Part shown: positions 49,828 to 61,299 of the stretch, in pieces
How the letters are laid out: every line of letters starts with the position of its first letter
Numbering within the stretch: the stretch's first letter is position 1
Assembly (NCBI GenBank): GCA_027886175.1
Contig: JAJNNQ010000024.1
Location: forward strand, 5,936,001-6,000,000
Direction: 5' to 3'
Source of the DNA: Phylloscopus collybita
Lineage: Eukaryota > Chordata > Aves > Passeriformes > Phylloscopidae
Length of the DNA stretch: 64,000 bases
The notes under the pieces: model-generated
Database searches by the model: none
What the model was told of the DNA's origin: nothing
Seen by the model: the letters and a program-made list of their open reading frames with translations, nothing else
Translations under genes and position numbers: made by a program

Positions 49828-51989
49828 GTAAAGGGAGCTTGGCTGTAGTACCTAACACACTGTACTAAGAAACACAAAACCTGCTGAGGTGGATGGTGTG
49901 CAAGATCTACCCTCAAGTCTGAAAAGCTTTTGCTTTAATTTAAAAAGGCACGAGGAGAATGGAACAGTATCTAACGAATTGTTGTGATTTTGTTCACATT
50001 CTTATGTTCTATTTGCAGTTTAATTATATGAAGTAGAGCAAGAAGGGAAAATGCTACATTGCCTCATGTGAGGAGGACTATGGAAAAGGAAATACCTTTT
50101 ATTTATGGTGCAAGAAAGATGATAGAGCAGTAGTTGGAGTGATGCTGGTCAGAGAAGTGATCTTTCAAGATAAAAATTAAAATTTATTAGCTTCTGCTTT
50201 TTGAAGTAGTAAGACTGAGTGATATGCATGTATCTACATCTTTTCAGTGATTGAAGATAGCCATTTAAGCTTGCTCTGCTTTTGAACTGAGAATAGCAAA
50301 ACAGTGGTACAGCAGCATAATGATAAGATGGGTATAATATAAAAAATGATGAGTAGGAAAGGGAGAGGTGAGCACGAAGCAATTAAAGTTTTAGTTGATC
50401 CTTACGGTGAAAAGCTGTTACCACTGAAATGGTGATTCTTCAGCTGCCAGAGCACACATGCTGTTATTTTTACTCTGCTACAGTAAATGTTGTTATCATG
50501 CAGGAAAATATTTGACTCATCATGTCTTTGGGGAAGTTAATGGCTTGGGCTATAATAGGACTTGTTTCCAGATATAAGGACTGTATTGCTTCAGTGTTGT
50601 GGTATTTCCAATTCTGGGAATAAACATCCACAACACCCAGTAATTGATACAGTACTTACAGGTTACTGCTGCCTGTTCTTGCAAAACTCCTGCTGCAAAA
50701 CAAGGGTTTGCTTTTATCAAAGGAGCCTGAGGGGAACAGGTTGAGGTGGACAATAATTTTGCCAGCTGAAGTACCAAGAGGACTTTTCAGTACTTCCAGT
50801 GACCTCTCTGTGTCTTCCTGATGTCTGAGATGCAGATTCCTGAAAGCCATACTAATGGGTATGGAGTCACTGATTGCAGCCCTGCCATGTCTCTGTCCCT
50901 GAAACGGGTGCTCTGTAAGGTGAAGGGACTTCCCAAAGTGAATGACTATAAAATGAGCCCAACAGCTGTCACTTGCCTATGCAACTCACTACTGGTGTAT
51001 TTTTTTTTTTTTTAATGTATTGAAGCTGACGTAAATTCTGGTTTAATTTAATCCAACCTTCAAAAACGAGCTCAGGATGGGTGTAGTTTGCAGTCAGTCA
51101 GTGGTCATGCAGCAGATCTGGTTAAGAGAGTGGCCCTGCTTGTAGGAATCACTGTGGTATTGTCTTTGAAAGGGAAGGGGAGAAAACACTTAGCCTACTC
51201 CAGGCTGTGTCAAAAATGAGGTGTCACACTCGTGCCTTTGGTCCTCCCAATTCCTAGTGAAGGAGGTCTGGACTTGGAAATGACTGTTCTTACCATTGCC
51301 ACAGTGGGATTTCTATGATAGGATCAAGTAGCTTGATAAGGCTGAGAAAAGTGATCTCACAGTAGGTTTGGATTTGTGTGCAAGCATGGAAGTGATCCCA
51401 AGGAACATCCTGTGCTGTACTTGGATTTGATGCCATTGAGCCATTGAAAACATGGATAGAAAGCAGGAGAAGGCCTAAGGTTTCCACTTTATGAATAGAC
51501 CAGATCCCCATGCTGTAAATAATCTATTTTCAGGTAAATGTTAGCTAACAGTCTTTAATGTGGCCATGACTTGAGTTCTTGCTGGCTGAGAGAGGCATCC
51601 TGCCAAGTTCACCAATGTCAACCTGAAATGATGGAGTAAGCTCTCAGCCCTGGTACTCAAAGCAATAACAGGTAGTGGTTGCCTTGTCTGCATTTATCTT
51701 TTGCTGCATCAATGCAAACCATTCAGCATCTTGACTGTGAGGATTTGTGCATAAAAAGGTATTAATTGTGAGAGCAGTCATTGGGTACAAACCCCAACTC
51801 ACTTTACAAATATGAAGTGCCATCAGGGAGAGTGTTCCTAGTGGTTTTTATTTTTTGCAAATATTTAGAGCAGGTCAACAAACAATGCACCTGAAAGTTG
51901 ATTTTGCTTTCTCATAATGGCTATTTTAGCTGGTAATGGTTCAAATGAATTAATCTTTCAAACAGGTTTTCTATAGATTCTATTCTTCT
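49828..51989. other. Unique noncoding DNA
   Basis: No gene was recognised. A T run occurs at 51000-51013. Short open frames (for example 50550-50850 on both strands) overlap in antisense and match nothing I know. Confidence 0.6.
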
Positions 51990-52152
51990 CTTCTTCAGCC
52001 TGGAAAAGAGAGAAACCTCATCACAGTCTGCAACTCCCTCATGAGGGGAAGAGAAGGAGCAGGCACTGATCTCTTCTCTGTGGTGTCCAGTGACAGGACC
52101 CAAGGGAACAGCCTGAAGTTGTGTCAGGGGAGGTTTAGGCTGGATATTAAGA
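51990..52152 (+). mobile_element. CR1 LINE internal fragment
   Basis: The order CTTCAGCCTGGAAAAGAGAG, ACCTCATCACAGTCTGCAAC, GAGCAGGCACTGATCTCTTC, then CCAGTGACAGGACCCAAGGG, GTGTCAGGGGAGGTTTAGGC and TGGATATTAAGAA follows, as I recall it, the 3' portion of CR1 elements just after the reverse-transcriptase frame. It lacks the terminal CR1 end, so it is truncated on both sides. Plus orientation; the edges are approximate. It carries no functional protein. Confidence 0.85.
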
Positions 52153-55144
52153 ATGCTGCTATGATGCAGTCCTAGTTCTAGTCTTAGATTTTAGGGTAGT
52201 CTTAGCTGTTAGCAATTCTTGAGTGACACAAACCAGAATTGAACATTATAATGTGCTTCAGTTTATTGTTTTCCTTCTAGTTTTACACCATTTCTAGAAC
52301 AACTGAGATGGTAAGCAAGCTAATAAATGATTTTCAAGTGCTTTTATTTGATCAAGCATAAAGGAAAGATAAATGCTGATGTTAATGCATTGAACTGATC
52401 ACTATCTTGTGTGGGTGAACTATGGCTTAGTTTCTGCATGCTACAGCAAGAAGATATAGCTGAAATCTCTGCTAACAGTTCAATAAGCCAGGACTTTCCA
52501 AGGTAAACTCATTTACTCACTCATTTCCTTCAAGACATGTGCCCACAGTGCTGCTTCCTGTGCTTTCCCTGTAGCTGTAGAGCTTCATACACTGTCAGGT
52601 AAAGCAGGAGGAGAGCTGTGCTTCTGTAGGCAGATAGAAACAGCTCTGATGCAGAAATCCACCTGAGAAGCAAGTGTCCAGTATTTTACCAGCACGCCAG
52701 ATGAGGGAATCTTTTCTGATGTAGCCAAGCAGGCTTAATATTGTTTGATTGCTTCCAAGAAGTCTGGTTTGCTGTCATTCTCTCACTTTCTGCTGGAGTT
52801 TGTGTTTTTAGTTTGTGTGACCAGAGTGCTCAGACTGCAGCTCTCTCAAGCATCTGGGTCTGTGTGTGCTGGTGAGGATGCTTCTTTCACCCCAGCAGTT
52901 TTGTGTTGCCTATCTCTCAGTACATAGTGTTTGTCATGGCATCAGTTCTGATGTTTCCTCACAGCTGGGTACTATTTCAGTCTATTATGTGGCTTTATGG
53001 TTTTTCTTTGTACTCTATGAATTCCAAACTGAAGCTGTTTGGAGAGAGTGGCTGAGTGTTTTAGGTGTCCCTGGTGCATTTTCAGAAATGCTCTTGGAAG
53101 GCTTCTATCAAGCAGGAAGAAGAATGGATGGGTTTTCAGTGAAACAGCTTCCTTGTTAAAAGTGCAAACTCCGGATTTCCCTCCCCGTGAGGATGTTTCT
53201 AAGCCACTTGTGGCCCTTGAAAAAAAAGGAAGAAACATAGGCTGACACTGAAAATTAATGGCCAGGATGTCTTGGTGTACTGTGCTTCCAGGACTCATGC
53301 AGCAGGCATCTCTAAGCCTCTGTTTTTTTCTGTGCTGCCTCATATAAATAAATATTCCTTAGGCCAGTTCCCTTATAGATCTGTCTGGAGTGCTCACAGA
53401 TCTCTCCCTGCTGATTTGAACCCTTATTCTTAAAAAGCAGATCCATATGCCCAAGTGTCCAAGGCGGCAGTTTTATCATCATCTGGGATTTACACAGACA
53501 CTGTCTCCTTGTTTTTCAGCTTCTCTTCTGGAATAAGAGTAGCTGTAGGGAAAACAACTGAATCTATCCTGCCTCCTTGCTTTTAACAAGCAACTGCATT
53601 TCAATGAAGCCCCAGGGAGAGATTCCATAGCTGTAGAACAGATGCTCTCTTTGCTCAGAATCTGGGGTTTTATTTCTTCCTTAGACACTTGATCTGGCTG
53701 CTTATCCTGAGGTGTCTGCTTGTTGCTTCTGTTATAGGAGCAGAGAGGACTTGATCCTTCCTTGAACTGAAAGAAAATGTCCTTCAGCACAGACATCAGT
53801 TTGAGATATTGTGGATGCAAAAGACTAGATGGAAGTGTCCATAGAGATGCTAAACTGGATTAAGTGATGACTGAAAATATCTGAAATTCTCTTTTCATCT
53901 GAGTGATAGTTGTTGCCTTGGGTAATATTACTTTGCCAAAGCATTTCTCTTGATGTAGTCCAAAGAAATGAAATAATCACAAACTGTGTTTGTAGAATAT
54001 TATTTATTTTTTTCTTCCTATGTCTTCAACATAAAAGAGCAGGGAACAGAAGAGAAACCTTTTTTCTAAGACATAATCAACTATCTATAAAGCAAATGAA
54101 CCCTGGGTTGTGTTCTTCCTCTGAAATACAAATGCTTTTATAAGATGCTTTTATAAGAAGACTTGGGAGCTGCTGGAGAACGGAATCAATGCTGTATTTG
54201 ATTGCACCTACCAGAAATCCCCACGTTAGTGGTAGTCTGGTGGAGTTTGCAGTGGTGTGGGGTCAGTTCTGAACATGGTGCTGTTTAAAGAGTCTCTCAG
54301 AGCTGCCTGAGGTTTTATTGACTGTAGGTGCACTGGGCAGATTGATGGCAAGCTTCTTGCACGGTAACTCCAGCCTTGCATCCTGCTCTTACTGACCCAG
54401 CTGGAGAAGCCAACTCTCTCTGCAGCACGTGTGGAGTCCGAGTAAGGTTTTGCTTTAGTGGGGTCTTGAAGTTGCAGCAATTTTGTATGCTTCCTGAAAG
54501 TTCTAGCTCTAAACTACTCCAAATCCTAGACTTCCCCATCTCATGACGGTCATGTTTAAAGGATGCCTTGAAGTCTTTTTCAATATTATGGTGTTGAAAA
54601 AGTTTTTTTATGCATTTTATCTTGAATCTTTCTATTTCAGAGGCATTTTAAGCTTCAACTATTTTAAGAATTTGTCCTGGATTTATTCATTGCCTTTGGA
54701 GGCTTTTTTCCTTTCAGAAGAGGCTTTCTCCCCATGTTCCCCTCACCCCCCACCCTGTGATTTCAAATGACCTTCAGCAGAGTTGGAAATACATTTGGCT
54801 TGCAATCTTCTAGTTGTGCAACCAAGGTATAAGCAAAATGCCTGTAGAATAAAACTCATTTCTATGTCTTCCTGTTTTCTGGCTGTAACTTCTGGTTGTT
54901 TCTTTTTTGGTAACTACAATATTTTACAGCTCCTCCACCTTTTGCCTTTTTTATATTCCTTTTCAAGCATTTTCATGCAAATGTTTAAATTCCTGAATCA
55001 TCTTGTAGAAGTGGGTTTTTTTTGCCTTAGTTCTCATTTTTCTTCTTGCAACACCCTCACTATGTTGCTCTTTTACATAAATTCATGCAGTTATGTGCTC
55101 ACACAGTGCTATTGCTAGGTAGGTGAGACATGCTAGTTTGAGAA
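52153..55144. other. Unique noncoding DNA
   Basis: No gene was recognised. A 13-bp tandem duplication lies at 54132-54157. The minus-strand frames at 52972-53343 and 53479-53820 (123 and 113 codons) have mixed composition, but they overlap plus-strand frames and match no family I know. Confidence 0.5.
54132..54157. repeat. Two-copy 13-bp tandem duplication
   Basis: ATGCTTTTATAAG occurs at 54132-54144 and exactly again at 54145-54157. Confidence 0.8.
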
Positions 55145-55202
55145 ATTAATTCTCTTGGAGAGATCCATCTTGGATTAATTCTCTTGGAGAGATCCATCTT
55201 GG
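55145..55202. repeat. Perfect 29-bp tandem duplication
   Basis: A 29-base unit starting ATTAATTCTC and ending CCATCTTGG occurs at 55145-55173 and, without any mismatch, at 55174-55202. Three further bases match the start of a third copy. The complete identity suggests a recent event. Confidence 0.95.
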
Positions 55203-57256
55203 ATTTAGCCAGATGGACTTCTCAGTGTTGTTTCTGATCATGCTGCCAAGTGGTGAAACATTGAGATGACTATAAAGAGCAACAAATTCCCAATTATGGG
55301 CCATGTTTTTTACTCATGTTGAATAGCAACCAGAGATCTTCCAGTGGTGTAATCATCTACTGCCTACCTGTTTGTGCAGCTGGATGCTGTTTGGACATAA
55401 GCTAATGGGTGTATTGGAAGTTATTAATATAAGGAGCAGTTCTAGATAGAACCATATCCAGACATTGAGTCTGCAGTAGTAAATATCAGGAGAGGGATTT
55501 GGAGCTTTGTGAGAGAGGTATAAATATCCTTGGATTGCATAAATGATGCCTTCTGCCTTCCAAGTGAGCTGAGGAGCTTTGAATGCTTCAGGCTAAAGGG
55601 TGCCCCTGCATGTGCCTGGAGGGGCTGCACACACCAGTGTGGTGGTGTTAGCAGACTGGAGTCCTGCTGTTCAGTTCTTCTCTGTGCCTCCTTTCTTGTC
55701 ACAATCCTCTGAAAAGTGTCAAAGTATACCAAATATACCAGGGAAACTGATGGAGGGTGGGTCCTAAAGGAAGGTGATGAGCCATGGGAGCAAAATTACT
55801 ATTTCAGTCACATCACAGAAAATGCCAGGTCCAATTTCAGATAGCACATGTTCAAGTTAGGTTTCTTGAACCCTGAGGCATCCTGTTTGCTGCTTTATAG
55901 ATATCTGCTACACTAAGGAGCTTTGCAAGGACTTGGCAAAATAAAACAACTGTGTAGCACATGGAGGGTCAAACTGATCCTTGGTGTGTGAAAGTTAATG
56001 TACAACAGAAAGAATAATGTGTGCTGTTTACATTCTTTTTTACTGGCTTCAGAGCTAACTGCAGTCCACAAATAACAAATGGTTTGCCACCATAAAGAAA
56101 TGTAATTGGCAGCAGGATGTGGAAAGAACAAGGGAGCTAATGACAGTCACCCTCAGTGTGGTGTGCAGCCACCTGGAAAACAGTGTGTGCTTCCTTAGTC
56201 TGCTGCTGACAAGAGTGTAGAGATGGAGGTGAGAGAAGCAAAAATAATTAGTGGTATGGGAAGAGTCTGCTAGAGGAGGTGTGCAGAGTCTGGGAGCGTT
56301 CTCCTGGAGACAAAGTGACGAAAAGAACCACTGAAGAAAGCTCCAAAATGCATGAAGTTGTGTATTGTTGGATTGCTGGGCAACAGAACTATTAACACTC
56401 TTCTCTCCCCCACCCTCTCATGACTGCAGAATAACCCTTTCAGTTACATGGGCAGTCACTTTACTCAAGAGGTGTGACAGGAAGCCATCAGGATCTTGGG
56501 CAAGAGATGAGGATAGTTGGAGGGGGAAAGGTGACCACAGGATGCAGTGTGGCATTTGAACTGGTGATGTGAGAGTGTTCCTGCAAGCAAGAGCCAAAAT
56601 AGAGAAACAGCGGCACTGTGGGTTGGCACAGCTCTAATGGTTCTGTGAAATGTCTGAGGTGTGCCTGGTGCCTGTGGTTTTGTTGGTTAAACCCTACCAC
56701 CTCTGTGATCTGCAGCTTCTCTGGAAGTGACACCTCCAGGTGCCACCTGGCTGAATGCCACCTCCTGCTTCTTGGGTCTTCTGACCTGGAGGGCACACAG
56801 GGAGCTGCTCAAACCAGGCTGGGGGCTGCTTGCATTTTGTAACTTTATTTGAATTTCACGTTAAACAGGGAAAAAGTTCCCTATTTAGCTAATAATGCTG
56901 TAACCAGATGAGGCTTTTAGGCAGAAAAATAGGCACCTCTAAATTGACTCTTAATTAAGTAATTTCCAGTTTAGCAATGTGACAGTAAGTGGCTTCAAAG
57001 CTTGTGCCTGTGGGAGTTGCTGTTCAGCATGGCCAATGTCACTACAAGATGATGAAGGATGTTCCTACAGACATGTAGGAGAAGTTATGGGAAATGTTAG
57101 CCACAAGGTACTTCAGGAATTGCTGACTTGGTTCATTTACTTTAGCTTGGTTTAAAGGAGAAGACATGTAAAATTTTTTTGACTGTGTTTGTAATTTTTT
57201 TTAATGACATGCATGATTTTTGGCAGACGTAGTTTGTTAGCTTTAAACAAAAAAGT
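55203..57256. other. Unique noncoding DNA
   Basis: No gene was recognised. A slightly GC-richer patch at about 56480-56840 contains short antisense-overlapping frames without recognisable similarity. Confidence 0.55.
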
Positions 57257-57310
57257 CAATATTTTATAGAAGAGAATAAAAGTTAATATTTTATAGAAGA
57301 GGATAAAAGG
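57257..57310. repeat. Near-perfect 27-bp tandem duplication
   Basis: The unit beginning (C/T)AATATTTTATAGAAGAG is present at 57257-57283 and 57284-57310, with 24 of 27 bases identical. The copies have started to diverge, so this duplication looks older than the one at 55145-55202. Confidence 0.9.
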
Positions 57311-60300
57311 CCTCCCAAAAACCTCTGAATATTTCAATGGCAATTACAGGACTTTTTTTTTTGTTGTTGTTTTGCTTTTATATTCTGTGTAGATAAGAAT
57401 GATGTTTGTTTACACAAATGCTGCAAGACAAAGTGTTTTTTTGTTTCTGATACTGTTTAATGAAATGGTAACAATATTTGTTTTTGGGTTTCTATCAGCT
57501 TTATTTCTGGTATAAAAAAGAGTTAATCAGCCAAGTGACTTAATAGCACATGAACACTTCTGTGGCATACCAACAGCCAGAAGACGTATCTAATTCTATT
57601 AAAGCTTCTCCTTATGTCCACACACACACACAAAAAAATTGCTTTTAATGTTTTATTTCATGATTCATAACTGCTTAGGAAGCAGTGTGCTTGGTGGTGC
57701 AGTTCCTTTAATGACACAGCTGTCTGCTGCTCTGATGTGTACGTAATATCTGCATCATATTGTGGACTTTGCTCTGGAGTACTGAGAAAATGAGATAAGA
57801 ATACATTGTTGGGTGATAGACTTAACTACCCCTATATTAATAACAACTGTCTTGTCAGGGCTGCTGTACAAATCCATTTGACCTACTTCTAGCCATAAAA
57901 CCACAATAGCAATCTGTAATGCTGCTACATAAACATACTGGCTTCTCATGACGAGCTGTTGTTAACAAAATTCACTGAAGACATTTCTTTAGTGTAAGCT
58001 GTATTTATATACTGCAGCTGAAAGCTGCTTTAAGACTGAACATCTGTTTACAATTGCTTGTGCTTTATTACTGCTTAGTGGAGAGCATTGTGAAAGATGT
58101 TTCAGCACTGTCTGCCTTGCACCATCTTCATGAGGTTTGTTTTGGAAGCTGAGAACAGCCTGACCCTCTGATAACAAGAGTTGGCTAAGAGGGGTTGGCT
58201 TTAGCCACAGGGCTAAATTTGCTTATCAGTCCATTTGTTTGCTCTGAGGGAGGCTGGCTGACCATTCAATGGTAGCTTTAGAGTGGTGGAGGAACCCTTC
58301 TTTAGCATCCTGGTGCTGGCTCCCGTGGGTGAGGGGGATCACTGGCTGTCATCCGTGGGGATGGGCAGGGACGCTGGGCCATGGAATCCCTTGAAAAAAA
58401 GGGCAGGGATTGTTGAGAGCTGTCCCTCAGATGGTGTTCAGCAGGGTGAGAGAGCAGTGGTGGGGCAGGCAAGGATGGGGTGAGCTTCCTGGGGCACTGG
58501 CATTTACTCTCCTCAGGAAGAGTGATTGCCATGGCACAGCATAAGTCAGTTCTGGGGGCTGAGCCAGCTCTTCTGGGCAAGCACTCCTCTCCTGTTCTTT
58601 GCAGAGCTCCTGCTAGCAAGAGTGGTGTTTCTACCTCACACCCTCCTCCAGTGAAAGCAGGATCAATAGAAAATATGTGGCTTTTGCATTTTCAAATTTA
58701 CAGAAACCTTTTTAACCTGTTCAAAAGCAGGTTTTCAGTGGAGTAGTATTTTTAGCTTTTTCTAAGTTATAGTAGAGGTGTATCAGAGGAGCATGGAAAG
58801 TATTTATTTATGTAATTTAGTCCATAAAATGGATATAAGTTTTAGAGCTGATGAACACACTATCCATTGCATGTTCTGGCTTTACTGAGTTTAAATAGCT
58901 AAGTTATGTTGCCTGTAGTAGATGGTTCACAGAATTTTTTAAATCCATGGATGCATTACGCCTGCAACGTGCTTCGGTGCTTGACTAAGATGTCCCAACT
59001 CCTCACAGGAATGCAAATATCACCTAATATTTGTTTTCATATTTTAGCACCCCATCTCCCCTCAATAAACACAGAAAACCTTTTTTTTTTTTTTTTAACA
59101 CCTAAAGCAGAAGAGTTGTCACTGGTGAGTACTTAACGTCTCGTGAAGAAACAAGCAGCACCACAAATCCAAGGAAATTAGTTCATACCTGATATAGTGT
59201 TTCCTCTGGGCCCAGAGGAGAAGAGCTCCAGCTACAGATATCTTTTTCCCTGGTACTGCTGAGTGGCAAGTGTTGATATTGTGTGTGATGTGCCTCCTGC
59301 ATAAGTAATGTCCTTACTTGTTGTGTCACACGGATCTGCACTTGCCTGAGGTGGAAGGATTTGGGCTGAGCCTGCTGGGGAGGTTATTCTCAGAAGATCA
59401 AGACAGGAAGGAGACACATGGAAATTTGTGCCTCGAAGGTTTTTGTGAGACCATTGCTGTAGCAGCAGAGTGCCTGTGCCTTTAAGAACTGTGGAACAGA
59501 GATTGCTCTTGCTGTGTCAATTCACTGTAGCATCAGTATAAAAGAGAACTTCAGAAAAAGCCTTTCATCCAAAAGCATGGCCTGACTCTTGAGAAGCGTT
59601 GAAAACCCTCACATCCTTCTCAGAATAATGCAGACAGAGGAAGTGCTTGAGTGGCACTGTGATGGTGCCCACTGAGCTGTGTGACTCCTGCCATGTGCAA
59701 ACGAAAAGCTGAAGGAATTCATGGTGGTGAGGGAAAAACCATCAAGGACTATAGGATGCAAAAAACCAACACCACTTTTTCAGAAGGTTTTTGTACCACA
59801 CAGCAGCAGTGCTTGCTCAGTAGAAAAATGGCCACAGCCATGCCCTGGCTTGGTGCTCTATAATCATTATTAATGGCCAGTAATGGCAACAGGCAGTGAG
59901 GGCAGGGACCCCTTATACTTGACCTGATTTAGTGTGTAATTCTCCTCTGTTTAAGTAAAAACTAGCTTAAAAGGTGCTATTTCACAATATCTTGTTTAGC
60001 TGAGCTGATAGCAGTCAGCACCCCAGATCTCTGAGTGACTGCTTCATGATTAAAAGAAATTAGTATTGAGATCCCATCATTGCACTGATCTGTTGTGAGA
60101 AGCCCTGTTAACCATTTAACCTCTATGGAATTACCAGGTTGCTGGCTCTTCTAACTCATTGCATTACAAAAATTGAGTTTCACATGTAAATGCTCAGCAC
60201 TTTTCAGAGTACCAAGTATAAGTTTAACACTCTCAGTATAACCTGAGCATTTGTAGTAAGTTTGTAAATACTTTCTGTTGCTTCAATTGCTTGTTATCCA

Positions 60301-60363
60301 CTGGCAGAATTACAGGTTCTTAAGGCATTGCTTCAGCTTTTCCTGACTCCAGCGGCTGAGGTC
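57311..60363. other. Unique noncoding DNA
   Basis: No gene was recognised. It includes a T run at 57352-57361, a short (CA)n run near 57621-57632 and a T run near 59081-59096. A GC-richer patch at about 58280-58640 has overlapping short frames on both strands that I could not assign. Confidence 0.55.
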
Positions 60364-60506
60364 TTGGTGGTTTTTTTTTTTTTTTTTTTTTTTTTTGGTT
60401 TTGTTTTGTTTTGTTTTGTTTTGTTTTGTTTTGGTTTGTTTTGGTTTTTTTTTTTGTTGTTGGTTTTTTTTTTTTTTTTGTTTTTTGTTTTTTGTTTTTT
60501 TTTTTT
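60364..60506 (+). repeat. 143-base G/T-only tract with (TTTTG)7
   Basis: No A or C occurs on the plus strand over this stretch. It starts with a T run of about 26, continues with seven TTTTG units (60399-60433), and ends in T runs broken by G. It lies only about 23 bases before the 5' edge of the LTR at 60530. Open frames across it are compositional artefacts. Confidence 0.95.
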
Positions 60507-60529
60507 AATGACAGCAATAAAAGCATCTC

Positions 60530-61294
60530 TGTCTTGGTTTGGAAAGACAGGTATCTGCCAGGGAAAGCTGGAGTTTCCCTTGGAATGGAGAATGTAAACC
60601 CCTCACCCCCGCCAAATTATAATTTTTCAATCAAGGGCTTTCAGGCAAAGATTTGGGAATAGGAATAACAGTTCTTTACTAGGAATATTAACAATACAAA
60701 TGTAGTAGAAAACAAAACCACCCAATCAAGCAAACAGACAAACAACAATCCTGTAAAACCCTGACAGAGTCAGAGCTACAGCCTGACACCCTGTTGGTCA
60801 GGGTGTTGGGAGCAGTCCAAAAGTGAGTCCTCCTGAAGTGGCAGATGTGGTTCTGGTGGAGCAGAGATGATCCTGTAGAACAAGGGTCCAGTGGTGGTGA
60901 GAAGGGGTCCAGTCTTCCTCCAGGAATTGGGTGAAGCTGAATCCTTTCTGTGTTCCTGTGTCTCAGTTTTTATCCAGGTAGGAATGGTTGGCTCTCCCCA
61001 CTGGGTGGAGCATTTCACAATAGGATGATGGAATGTGGATGTCCTGCTTTGGGGATGTGTGCTTTTAGGGATGTCTTAATGATCCATTAGGAGAAAATAT
61101 TCCCCTGGAGGGAGGACAGTGGTGAAAGAGAGAAGAAACACTGCCCCACCTGGTTTTAACAGTTGGCCCATTATCAGAAGGCATCTGCCCCTCTCCCCCC
61201 AGAGTTACAAGAGATAAAGAAAAAAAAACATTTCCCCAACTGCTTTTAACAAATGAAATAGAATGCACATCTTTAGTTCCACAATCCCAAGACA
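60530..61294 (-). mobile_element. Solo LTR, ERVL-like, minus orientation
   Basis: This 765-bp element has matching inverted ends, TGTCTTGG at 60530-60537 and CCAAGACA at 61287-61294. It is flanked by ATCTC on both sides (60525-60529 and 61295-61299), a 5-bp target-site duplication. On the minus strand it carries a TATA-like GGATAAAAACTG (complement of about 60965-60976) followed later by the segment opposite CAGTTCTTTACTAGGAATAT, as expected for U3-R-U5 order. I therefore call the sense as minus. I recognise the sequence as a common passerine ERV LTR; the 5-bp duplication fits ERVL-type integration. There is no internal region, so it is a solo LTR produced by LTR-LTR recombination. Confidence 0.88.
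60965..60976 (-). promoter_or_regulatory. TATA-like box of the LTR
   Basis: The minus strand reads GGATAAAAACTG here, in the middle third of the LTR where the retroviral core promoter is expected. It may have been active in the original element; present activity cannot be judged from sequence. Confidence 0.4.
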
Positions 61295-61299
61295 ATCTC

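Noticed and set aside
60320..60662. Frames across the T-rich tract near 60.4 kb
   Set aside because: Low-complexity translation of T runs and TTTTG units.
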